A stretch of DNA of 48,853 nucleotides, from the NCBI GenBank assembly GCA_902619495.1, contig CACNEM010000003.1, forward strand, positions 1-48,853. Direction: 5' to 3'. Position 1 is the stretch's first letter. The number at the start of each line of letters is the position of its first letter. The stretch comes from an uncultured Pelagibacteraceae bacterium (GTDB lineage: Bacteria > Pseudomonadota > Alphaproteobacteria > Pelagibacterales > Pelagibacteraceae). Positions 21,057 through 30,526 of this stretch are shown here, one piece after another. Below the pieces are notes generated by a model. The model had not been told where the DNA came from and searched no databases. It was given only the letters and a program-made list of their open reading frames with translations. The position numbers and the translations under genes were made by a program.

Positions 21057-21085
21057 TTGACCACAATTATATCGCGATATATACA
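21057..21085 (+). promoter_or_regulatory. Promoter of rpsT with a perfect palindrome in its spacer
   Basis: TTGACC (21057-21062) and TATACA (21080-21085) are 17 bases apart, the best sigma-70-like promoter I see in the window. Transcription would start only a few bases before the rpsT ATG at 21096, giving a very short leader. The spacer holds TATATCGCGATATA (21068-21081), a perfect 14-bp palindrome with a CGCG core that stands out in this AT-rich DNA and could be an operator. Confidence 0.6.
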
Positions 21086-21095
21086 ATCTTAAAAA

Positions 21096-21347
21096 ATGCC
21101 AAACACTAAATCAGCTGTTAGAAGAGTAAGAAGGGTAAAAAAACAAGCCCAAGTTAATAGAATAAGAAGAAGTAAGTATAAAAGTGCGATTAAAAAGATG
21201 GAATTAATAATTAAATCCAAAGATAAAGCCAAAGCAAAGAAATATTTTTCTGAATTCCAATCAATTCTAATGCAGGTTGCTAAATCTGGCGTGGTTAACA
21301 AAAAAACTGCCGCAAGAAAAATTTCTCGAATTTCAAAAAAAATTTAA
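21096..21347 (+). CDS. rpsT: 30S ribosomal protein S20
   Basis: S20 binds 16S rRNA in the body of the small subunit. The 83-aa, strongly basic, all-helical protein begins MPNTKSAVRRVRRVKKQAQV and contains RRSKYKSAIKKM and the C-terminal GVVNKKTAARKISRISKKI, the family hallmark. Length is normal (E. coli 87). It is preceded by a good promoter and followed by the largest gap in the window before dnaA. Confidence 0.95.
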   Translation: MPNTKSAVRRVRRVKKQAQVNRIRRSKYKSAIKKMELIIKSKDKAKAKKYFSEFQSILMQVAKSGVVNKKTAARKISRISKKI

Positions 21348-21558
21348 TTGAATAAGACAATTAAAAGTTGATTAAATTTTCACAAGACTACATTTAGTAA
21401 TTTAAAACAAAATATAGTTTCTTTTTAAAGTTGTATATAAGATTCTATTTTAACGTTAATGATGCAACTAATTTTTTTTTTTTTTTTAATTACAACCTGT
21501 ACATAGTTGCAAACAATTAACAAAAAGAGTTTAAAGGAATCTCTTTTTGAATAATTAC
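21348..21558 (+). promoter_or_regulatory. rpsT-dnaA intergenic region with T16 tract and inverted repeats
   Basis: This 211-base gap is the largest in the window and has no credible gene. AATTTAAT (21340-21347) and ATTAAATT (21371-21378) could form a weak hairpin after rpsT. TGCAACTA (21463-21470) and TAGTTGCA (21504-21511) form an exact 8-bp inverted repeat flanking a run of 16 T (21472-21487). CAAAAAGAG (21521-21529) and CTCTTTTTG (21541-21549) form a 9-bp perfect stem. I found no close match to the DnaA box TTATCCACA, so there is no direct sign of a replication origin here. Confidence 0.5.
21521..21549 (+). promoter_or_regulatory. Hairpin carrying the dnaA Shine-Dalgarno motif in its loop
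   Basis: The 9-bp stem CAAAAAGAG/CTCTTTTTG encloses an 11-base loop containing AAAGGA (21533-21538). AAAGGA lies 8 bases from a TTG (21547) and 20 bases from the ATG (21559). Either translation starts at TTG, or the hairpin brings the motif closer to the ATG. The stem is AT-rich and so of modest stability. Confidence 0.45.
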
Positions 21559-22947
21559 ATGGATAAAATAATTAAAAAACAAAACGTTTATATTTCCGAA
21601 GAAGAAAAAACGTTGGAATGGCATGAAGTCCAAAATTCATTTAAAAAGAATTTTGGTAATGAAATTTATAATAGTTGGTTGCAAAAAATTTCTTTAGTAA
21701 AAGAATATAATGATTATTTAATTTTAGGCGTACCAACACGTTTTTTTAGAGACTGGATTGTTTCAAGATATCTAGATAAAATTTTAGAATTAGTTAAAGG
21801 CTTCAAGTTAAGTTTAAATCGTATAGAATTTAAAATAATAGAGGAAAATAAGCAAAATCAGGAATTTATCAAAATTAATGAAATAAACAAAGTATCAGAA
21901 ATAAAGGACTCAATTTTAAATTATAACAGATTAAATCCAAATCTTAATTTTAGTAGTTTTATACAAGGAAAAAGTAATGAAATAGCTTTATCTTATTCTA
22001 AAAAAATTTGCGACAATACATCAAGATATAACCCCCTATATATTTGCGGGGGAGTAGGTTTAGGCAAAACTCACTTATTAAACGCAATTGGATTAGAAAT
22101 TCAAAATGAAAATAACGTAATGTTTATTTCTGCTGAAAGATTTATGTATCATTTTATAAAATCAGTAAAAAAAAATGATATGGTCAATTTTAAGGATTTC
22201 TTCAGAAAATCCTCAGTATTCATTATAGATGATATACAATTTATTAGTGGTAAGGAAAGCCTACAAGAAGAGTTTTTTCACACATTTAACAGCCTTATGG
22301 ATAAAGGATCACAAATAATCATTTCATCTGATAGAGCTCCTATGAAGCTTGATAGAGTGCAAGAAAGAATAAAATCAAGACTTGCTGGCGGTTTAGTAGT
22401 TGATATTGAAACACCTGATTTGGAACTAAAAATAAAAATTATAAAGAAAAAAATTGAAGAAATTCAAAATCAATTTAAAGAGAATATTAATTTAAGTGAT
22501 GAGGTGATTAACTATATCGCAAATGAAAGTAAAACCAACATTAGAGAGTTAATAGGAGTTTTGAATAGAGTAATTGCTTTCGGCAGAGTTCATAACAAAA
22601 ATCTTACGATCCAAGATTGTAAAAATATTTTGAAGGATGTTTTCAACCAAATTAAAGTGATCACAGTTGATAAAATACAAAATGTAGTTTCAAATTATTT
22701 TAATATCGCTCTTAGCGAGATGTTGTCACAAAGAAGATCAAGACCATTAGCAAGACCAAGACAAATAGCAATGTTTCTGGCAAAAAAATTAACTACTAGA
22801 TCATTACCAGAAATTGGCAGAAGATTTGCTAATCGTGATCACACTACGGTAATTCACGCTGTGAAAACTATAACTAGGCTGTCTGAGCAAGACGATGAAA
22901 TGAAAAAAAATATTAATCAGATCAAAAGTCTATTATTAGAACAGTAA
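21559..22947 (+). CDS. dnaA: Chromosomal replication initiator protein DnaA
   Basis: AAA+ ATPase that binds DnaA boxes and opens the origin. The 462-aa protein has an N-terminal domain I (WHEVQNSFKKNFGNEIYNSW), a short linker, and the AAA+ domain with Walker A GGVGLGKTHLL and Walker B VFIIDDIQFI. The ATP-sensing arginine region follows, and the C-terminal domain IV carries the DNA-binding signature NRDHTTVIHAVKTI. I used the ATG at 21559. The TTG at 21547 is a real alternative because AAAGGA lies 8 bases before it; it would add four residues. dnaN follows after 4 bases. Confidence 0.95.
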   Translation: MDKIIKKQNVYISEEEKTLEWHEVQNSFKKNFGNEIYNSWLQKISLVKEYNDYLILGVPTRFFRDWIVSRYLDKILELVKGFKLSLNRIEFKIIEENKQNQEFIKINEINKVSEIKDSILNYNRLNPNLNFSSFIQGKSNEIALSYSKKICDNTSRYNPLYICGGVGLGKTHLLNAIGLEIQNENNVMFISAERFMYHFIKSVKKNDMVNFKDFFRKSSVFIIDDIQFISGKESLQEEFFHTFNSLMDKGSQIIISSDRAPMKLDRVQERIKSRLAGGLVVDIETPDLELKIKIIKKKIEEIQNQFKENINLSDEVINYIANESKTNIRELIGVLNRVIAFGRVHNKNLTIQDCKNILKDVFNQIKVITVDKIQNVVSNYFNIALSEMLSQRRSRPLARPRQIAMFLAKKLTTRSLPEIGRRFANRDHTTVIHAVKTITRLSEQDDEMKKNINQIKSLLLEQ

Positions 22948-22951
22948 ACAA

Positions 22952-24067
22952 ATGCAATTTGTTGTTAAAAGAGATATCTTATTAAAATCATTAAACTTTG
23001 TACAAGGCGTTGTTGAAAAGAAAAATACTCTTCCAATTTTGTCAAACGTATTAATTCAACTTAAAAATAAGAAGCTATCAATAATTGCCACAGATTTGGA
23101 CTTAATATTCTACGATGAGATAGATGATGTAAAGATAATTAATGAAGGAAGTACAACTACATCTGCAGCAATTCTTTATGATATTTTAAGAAAAATTTCT
23201 GCAAATTCAGAATTAAATTTTGATTTAAAATCAGAAAATAAATTAAGTTTAAAAAGTGAGAATTCTGATTTTAATTTGTTATGTTTGCCAACAGATAATT
23301 TTCCTACTTTTAGCGATGAATTTGAAGGAAACGAAGTAGCTTTAAATAACTCTAGATTTTTAAAGTTATTAAATAAAACTAAAATATCAATTTCTAATGA
23401 TGATACTAGACATTATTTAAATGGTGTTTTCCTTCATTTAACAGAAGCAAACGGAAGGAACTTTTTAACTGGTGTGGCTACAGACAGTCACCGATTATCT
23501 TCAAGTAGCCTAGAAATAGAAAACATAAATGATTTTTCGCCATTAATTTTACCAAAAAAGACGGTATTTCAATTGTGTTCATTGCTGACTGACAATAGCG
23601 ACCAGCTAACTATTCAAACTAGTGAAAATAAGATTAAATTTAAGATAGGGAAAATTAAACTTGTTTCAAAAGTAATTGATGGAAAATTCCCTGATTATAA
23701 AAAAGTTGTACCTATAGATAATAAAAAAAAACTAGTAGTAGCTTCAGTTGATTTTATAAAATCGATAGAAAGAGTAGCAAGTGTTTCTATTGACGGCAAA
23801 GAAGGAGTAAAGCTGGCTATTAATAAGGATAATATTCAGCTTTCGGTCAATAGCGCTAACTCCGGAGAAGGAAATGAAAAAATTAAGGCAGAATTCAATT
23901 CAGAAAATTTAAAAATAAGTTTTAATGCAAAATACTTAATTGATATAGCTTCTGAAATTGAAGATAAATATTTGAGCATGAATTTAAAAGACTCTGTATC
24001 TCCTGTTTTAATACAGGACCTTTCAGATAAAAATAGTTATTATGTAATAATGCCAATGAAAATTTGA
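22952..24067 (+). CDS. dnaN: DNA polymerase III beta subunit (sliding clamp)
   Basis: Ring-shaped clamp that tethers the replicative polymerase to DNA. The 371-aa protein has the usual length (E. coli 366) and three-repeat organisation. Recognisable stretches are VEKKNTLPILSNVLIQL at the N-terminus, LTGVATDSHRLS in the middle domain, IDGKFPDYKKVVP and the C-terminal YVIMPMKI. It is 4 bases after dnaA and ends in TGA, followed at once by a terminator-like hairpin. recF, normally between dnaN and gyrB, is missing. Confidence 0.96.
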   Translation: MQFVVKRDILLKSLNFVQGVVEKKNTLPILSNVLIQLKNKKLSIIATDLDLIFYDEIDDVKIINEGSTTTSAAILYDILRKISANSELNFDLKSENKLSLKSENSDFNLLCLPTDNFPTFSDEFEGNEVALNNSRFLKLLNKTKISISNDDTRHYLNGVFLHLTEANGRNFLTGVATDSHRLSSSSLEIENINDFSPLILPKKTVFQLCSLLTDNSDQLTIQTSENKIKFKIGKIKLVSKVIDGKFPDYKKVVPIDNKKKLVVASVDFIKSIERVASVSIDGKEGVKLAINKDNIQLSVNSANSGEGNEKIKAEFNSENLKISFNAKYLIDIASEIEDKYLSMNLKDSVSPVLIQDLSDKNSYYVIMPMKI

Positions 24068-24068
24068 A

Positions 24069-24093
24069 TTTTTCTAATTTTAGAAAAATTTTT
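24069..24093 (+). terminator. Intrinsic terminator after dnaN
   Basis: TTTTTCTA (24069-24076) and TAGAAAAA (24081-24088) form an 8-bp perfect stem with loop ATTT, followed by TTTTT. The stem starts two bases after the dnaN stop. It is AT-rich, like the genome, but has the full terminator form. Confidence 0.6.
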
Positions 24094-24104
24094 AATTTTT
24101 GCGT

Positions 24105-24157
24105 TAAAACCGTTGATACACAATACTTTTAGGTCAGGCACCCCTACGTTGGTTTTA
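24105..24157 (+). promoter_or_regulatory. GC-rich foldable patch in the gyrB leader region
   Basis: TAAAACC (24105-24111) and GGTTTTA (24151-24157) are a 7-bp perfect inverted pair. Inside, TAGG (24130-24133) can pair with CCTA (24143-24146), or GGT (24132-24134) with ACC (24140-24142). The core AGGTCAGGCACCCCTACG is far richer in GC than the surrounding non-coding DNA. No reading frame or known riboswitch is recognised. A candidate cis-acting RNA or protein-binding site for gyrB. Confidence 0.35.
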
Positions 24158-24203
24158 TATTAATTGAAAAAAATGATATGTTTTAAGTTCTAATTAAATG
24201 TAA

Positions 24204-26261
<2,058 letters not shown>

Positions 26262-26266
26262 AAAGA

Positions 26267-27550
26267 ATGAATTTTTCTACTCTTTTCAGAACAAAAGAGA
26301 ACTTAAGCCTAGATAAAAATACCCTAACAATTTTGAGGTATATAGCCATTATTGGCCAAATTTTAGCAATTAGTATAGTTTTTTATTATTTAAATTTACC
26401 GTTCCCAATTATAGAAAGCTATTTGATCATTTCACTGGGTTTAATCACAAATTTATATCTTCAATTTTTTATTAAAATCAATCAGTTAAAAGATTTTTAT
26501 GCAGCTCCTTTCCTCCTCATCGATTTGATGCAATTAAGTGCTCTTCTGTATTTGACAGGTGGAATATTTAATCCTTTTTCTTTTTTATTAGTTATCCCAG
26601 CTATCGTTTCCTCAACATTTCTAAGTATGGGTACAACAATAATTTTAGGTTTTATAACATCAATACTTTTATTAACTATATCATTTTTTCATTTACCTCT
26701 GCCAGGTGAAGATATGAATTTGTTACATTTTCCAAATTTTTATAAGATAGGAATTATAATCTCTATATTAATTGGTTTAATATTTTTAAGTTATTTCGGT
26801 ATTCGTTTCTCAGGTGAGAAAAAGAAAACAGAGGAAGCTTTTAAAAAACTTCAAGAGGTTATTTATAAAGAATATGAATTAGAATCTTTAGGAGGTCAAG
26901 CAGCAGCAGCTGCACACTCACTTGGAACACCTTTAGCTACAATAAGTGTAGTTGCTAAAGAATTGAAAAAAGAAATTGGAGATAACAATGAACTTTCTAA
27001 AGATATTGATTTATTAATTAGTCAATCCAAAAGATGTAGTGAAATTTTAAAAAGAATTTCAAAAAAACAAATTGAAGAGGATAAATTTTTCAGTTCAACT
27101 AAATTGGAGGACTTACTTGAAGAAATTATTAACTCTTTCAGAGAAACTTCTTCTAAAGAAATTACTTTAGTATCTGAAAAAGATAAGAATAAAATCGATG
27201 TTCAAAGATCAGCAGAAATGATCTACGGTTTGAGAAATTTTATAGGAAATGCAATTAAATTTTCAAAAAGTAAAGTTAATATTTTTCTAACAAGTGATGA
27301 TAAAGAAATAAAAATAATCGTAAATGATGACGGACCAGGATTTCCAAAAGATATTATTGCTAAATTGGGAGAACCATATATTAAATCAAGGTCATTAGAA
27401 TTAAATTCAAACTCAGGTTTAGGTCTTGGAACTTTCTTGGGTAAAACTTTATTAGAAAGACAAAATGCTAAACTATTATTTAAAGATGATAAAAATTTAG
27501 GTGGCGCTTCAGTAGTTATTAGCTGGTCTCCAAAAAATATTTTACTATAA
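26267..27550 (+). CDS. regB: Redox-sensing histidine kinase RegB/PrrB
   Basis: Membrane sensor that phosphorylates RegA in response to respiratory redox state. The 427-aa protein has about six N-terminal membrane segments and the conserved GGIFNPF motif linked to quinone sensing. The RegB-type H-box AAAAHSLGTPLATI has phospho-acceptor His217, and Cys257 (KRCSEILKRI) is at the place of the redox-active cysteine of known RegB. The ATPase part has NDDGPGFP and SGLGLGTFLGKTLL. The gene follows gyrB after 5 bases, while its partner regA lies 4.3 kb away beyond the polyamine operon. It converges on aguA with only 8 bases between. Confidence 0.92.
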   Translation: MNFSTLFRTKENLSLDKNTLTILRYIAIIGQILAISIVFYYLNLPFPIIESYLIISLGLITNLYLQFFIKINQLKDFYAAPFLLIDLMQLSALLYLTGGIFNPFSFLLVIPAIVSSTFLSMGTTIILGFITSILLLTISFFHLPLPGEDMNLLHFPNFYKIGIIISILIGLIFLSYFGIRFSGEKKKTEEAFKKLQEVIYKEYELESLGGQAAAAAHSLGTPLATISVVAKELKKEIGDNNELSKDIDLLISQSKRCSEILKRISKKQIEEDKFFSSTKLEDLLEEIINSFRETSSKEITLVSEKDKNKIDVQRSAEMIYGLRNFIGNAIKFSKSKVNIFLTSDDKEIKIIVNDDGPGFPKDIIAKLGEPYIKSRSLELNSNSGLGLGTFLGKTLLERQNAKLLFKDDKNLGGASVVISWSPKNILL

Positions 27551-27558
27551 GTGCAAAA

Positions 27559-28605
27559 TTATTTTGGTTCTTGTTGTGTCAAACAATGAATTGCACCAAA
27601 ACCCCAAATTAATTCAGAGCAGTCTATTGGAATAATTTTTCTATTATTAAATTCTTTTTTAAAAATTTTGATTACTATTTTATCTTTAGGATCATTGAAA
27701 ATTGGCAACAAAACAAATTTATTAAAGATATAAAAGTTAAGATATGATGCCGGAACTCTTACTTTATTTATAAAAATAGGTTTAGGCATAGGAATTTTAA
27801 TAATTTTTATTTGAGAGGAACCAATTTTGATTTTCTTTAAAATATTATAGTTTTCATCGAGATTTTTGAAATTTATATCTTTTTTATTATTTTCGTAAGC
27901 AAGAAAGACTTTATTAGATTTTACAAATCTAGCAATATCATCAATGTGACCATGAGTATCGTCTCCCGCAATTCCTTTATTTAGCCAAATAACCTTTTTT
28001 GCTCCCAAATATTTTTTGAAGATGAAATTATAATCTTTTGCTTTCAAGAAAGAATTTCTTTGTTGAATTTTACTTAATAAACATTCTTTTGTTGTGAGTA
28101 GTAAACCTTTTCCATTTACATCGATCGCTCCACCCTCAAGAACTATAGATTTTTTATTAAATTTAGGATTGACTACACTTCCTTTGTAATGAACTTTTAT
28201 TCTCAAATTTACTTTGTTATCTGCTCTGTAATTTTTATATTTAGCCCAACCATTAAACTTCCAATTCAATAAAATATTTTGATTTTTTTTATCTTTTATG
28301 AATATTGGTCCTGTATCTCGCATCCATACTCTATCCGTTTCACAAATTATAAATTTTACATTTCGTATTCTTGCATTATTTTTCCTAAGTAATCTTTTAA
28401 TTATATTTTTAGATTTGTTGTTATTAATTAAAAGATTTACCTCTTGGGATTTTGTAATGTTTGAAATTATTTTAGCAAATATCTTAGGAATGTTGTTAAA
28501 CTTGCCTGGCCAGTCATTTTTATTATTAGGCCATCCCATTAATGTAGATTGTTGTCTTTCCCATTCAGCTGGCATCCTGAAAAGAGATTTTGTTTTTCTA
28601 GGCAT
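27559..28605 (-). CDS. aguA: Agmatine deiminase
   Basis: Converts agmatine to N-carbamoylputrescine and ammonia in the cytosol. The 348-aa protein belongs to the guanidine-modifying (PPAD) fold. It starts RMPAEWERQQSTLMGWP and has WMRDTGP, LEGGAIDVNGKG, DDTHGHIDDIARF and the C-terminal GAIHCLTQQEP with catalytic Cys341. It overlaps aguB by 8 bases, and the pair performs consecutive reactions to putrescine. It is the last gene of the minus-strand polyamine operon. No separate arginine decarboxylase gene to supply agmatine is in the window. Confidence 0.96.
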   Translation of the reverse strand: MPRKTKSLFRMPAEWERQQSTLMGWPNNKNDWPGKFNNIPKIFAKIISNITKSQEVNLLINNNKSKNIIKRLLRKNNARIRNVKFIICETDRVWMRDTGPIFIKDKKNQNILLNWKFNGWAKYKNYRADNKVNLRIKVHYKGSVVNPKFNKKSIVLEGGAIDVNGKGLLLTTKECLLSKIQQRNSFLKAKDYNFIFKKYLGAKKVIWLNKGIAGDDTHGHIDDIARFVKSNKVFLAYENNKKDINFKNLDENYNILKKIKIGSSQIKIIKIPMPKPIFINKVRVPASYLNFYIFNKFVLLPIFNDPKDKIVIKIFKKEFNNRKIIPIDCSELIWGFGAIHCLTQQEPK

Positions 28606-29473
28606 CTCTTGGATTTTTAAGTAGTCCTTTATAATAGTCGATTCTTCTATCTCTAAAAAAAGGCCAATGTTGTCTAGAGGTTTCTACTTTTTTGAAATCA
28701 ATTTCACAAATTAAAATGTTTTCTTTTAAACTGGCCTTTTTTACAACTTTACCACTTGGATCAAATATTACACTATTCCCCCAGAACTCGATCTTTTTAT
28801 TACCTTGTTTTTCAATTCCAACTCTATTTATTGCTGCAACATAAATACCATTAGCTATTGCGTGAGACCTCTGGATTGAAAGCCAAGATTCGAGTTGTGA
28901 CTTGCCAAATTTTTTTTTTTCTTTTGGATGCCATCCAATAGCAGTTGGATAAAAAATAATCTCTGCTCCTTTAAGAGCTGTTAATCTTGCTGCCTCAGGA
29001 AACCATTGATCCCAGCAAATTAAAGTTCCTAAATTACCTTTTGAAGTCTTAAAAGATTTAAAACCTAAATCTCCTGGTGTGAAATAAAACTTCTCATAAA
29101 ATTGTGGATCATCAGGGATGTGCATTTTTCTATATTTTCCTAAAAGTTTACCTTTTTCGTTAATTACGATGCTACTATTGTGATAAAGCCCAGAGGTTTT
29201 CTTCTCAAATAATGAAATTATTAAAATAATTTTCAGTTCTTTAGCAATTTTAGAAAATAAGTTACTACTAGGCCCCGGTATTTTCTCAGCGAAACTAAAG
29301 TTCTTATGACTTTCAACTTGGCAGAAATATTTTGTTAAGAATAACTCTGGTAAGCAAATTACTTTTGCACCTTTTTTTGCTGCAGTATTAATTTTTCCGA
29401 TAGCATTTTTAATATTTTTTTTTGGGTCAGACGACATTTTCATCTGCACTAATGCTATCTTTGTTTTACTCAT
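28598..29473 (-). CDS. aguB: N-carbamoylputrescine amidase
   Basis: Nitrilase-superfamily enzyme hydrolysing N-carbamoylputrescine to putrescine, CO2 and ammonia. The 291-aa protein carries the Glu-Lys-Cys triad in CLPELFLTKYFC, KYRKMHIPDDPQFYEKFYF and LICWDQWFPEAARL. It also has the characteristic GADIIFYPTAIGW-like stretch (GAEIIFYPTAIGW). The length and its overlap with aguA make the assignment firm over other nitrilases. It lies 6 bases after the deoxyhypusine synthase-like gene. Confidence 0.96.
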   Translation of the reverse strand: MSKTKIALVQMKMSSDPKKNIKNAIGKINTAAKKGAKVICLPELFLTKYFCQVESHKNFSFAEKIPGPSSNLFSKIAKELKIILIISLFEKKTSGLYHNSSIVINEKGKLLGKYRKMHIPDDPQFYEKFYFTPGDLGFKSFKTSKGNLGTLICWDQWFPEAARLTALKGAEIIFYPTAIGWHPKEKKKFGKSQLESWLSIQRSHAIANGIYVAAINRVGIEKQGNKKIEFWGNSVIFDPSGKVVKKASLKENILICEIDFKKVETSRQHWPFFRDRRIDYYKGLLKNPRDA

Positions 29474-29479
29474 TATCTT

Positions 29480-30526
29480 TTAATTGAATAAATTCTGAAA
29501 ATTTCTTTTTTGTCTTATTTGCCAATGTTTACGATGAAAAGCATCGCTTGCTATAAGTGGCAATACACTCGTAGCTTCAGCAAATACCATCTGCTCCTTC
29601 GTCACATCCACTTTACCCCATGAACTTGCTTCCTTTAAAGTAGAACTACTACAAGCTCCATCTCTCGTATCTGCCACAGTTATTTGAATAGCATATTTAT
29701 GCATATCTACTTTTTTTCCTAATAATTCTGCGCAAACCACTGTATCCTGAATAAAATTTTTGGGTACCCCGCCCCCAACCATTAATAATCCTGATTGTTT
29801 TGATTTGAGTTTAATCTCAGTTATTTCTCTGAATTCTCTTATAGAGTCTATAGTGATGTGACTTTTAGGATTTTGTTCCTGATGCATTACAAGTCCAAAT
29901 CCAGCTGAACTATCAGTGAAAGCGGGACAAAATATAGGAACATTATTATCATAAGCACTTTCTATTAATGAGTTTTTCTTCTTAGAATTTGTTTTTAAAT
30001 ATTTTCCGAGTTCTTTAATAAATTCCCTTGAGGTATATGACTTAGGTTTTAGAGCATTAGCAATATCACATATAGTTTTGTCACATGCTTGAAGCTCTTC
30101 CTCATCTATATAGGTATCATAGATTCTATCTATATAGTTGTTTCTTAGCTCAGTATCATCTTGAAATTGAGATCCTTGATAATGTTTGAATCCTAAAGCT
30201 TCAAAAAAATCCATATCTATAATTGAGGCTCCAGTAGCAACAATTGCATCGACCATATTATGTTTAACTAAATCAGTGTACAGATCCATGCATCCACCTG
30301 CTGAAGTTGATCCTGCTAAAGTTAAAAAAATTGAACAATCTTTATCTGCAAGCATTTCATTATAAATTTTCGCTGCTCTAGCTGTATCACGAGAGGTAAA
30401 AGACATTTTACCCATTCCTTCAATTATCTTTCGAGCATCAAAAGATTTTATGTCGATATGTTCAACTGGAGAATTAAGTAGAGATTTTTTGTTATGCCCG
30501 ATATTTGGACTATTTTTTTTATTCAT
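29480..30526 (-). CDS. Deoxyhypusine synthase-like protein, possible homospermidine synthase
   Basis: The 348-aa protein is a clear member of the deoxyhypusine synthase family. It has TLAGSTSAGGCMDLYTDLV and the NAD-site-like VGGGVPKNFIQD, VADTRDGACSSSTLKEASSWGKV and EATSVLPLIASDAF. Lys305 in SWGKV is at the place of the lysine that carries the aminobutyl intermediate in the eukaryotic enzyme. Bacteria lack eIF5A, so the acceptor should be different; members of this family can make homospermidine from putrescine and spermidine-type donors. The operon makes putrescine by two routes, which fits that use. The exact product cannot be read from sequence. Confidence 0.85.
   Translation of the reverse strand: MNKKNSPNIGHNKKSLLNSPVEHIDIKSFDARKIIEGMGKMSFTSRDTARAAKIYNEMLADKDCSIFLTLAGSTSAGGCMDLYTDLVKHNMVDAIVATGASIIDMDFFEALGFKHYQGSQFQDDTELRNNYIDRIYDTYIDEEELQACDKTICDIANALKPKSYTSREFIKELGKYLKTNSKKKNSLIESAYDNNVPIFCPAFTDSSAGFGLVMHQEQNPKSHITIDSIREFREITEIKLKSKQSGLLMVGGGVPKNFIQDTVVCAELLGKKVDMHKYAIQITVADTRDGACSSSTLKEASSWGKVDVTKEQMVFAEATSVLPLIASDAFHRKHWQIRQKRNFQNLFN

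Noticed and set aside
21348-21558. Replication origin next to dnaA
   Set aside because: No cluster of TTATCCACA-like boxes seen; alphaproteobacterial origins are often not at dnaA.
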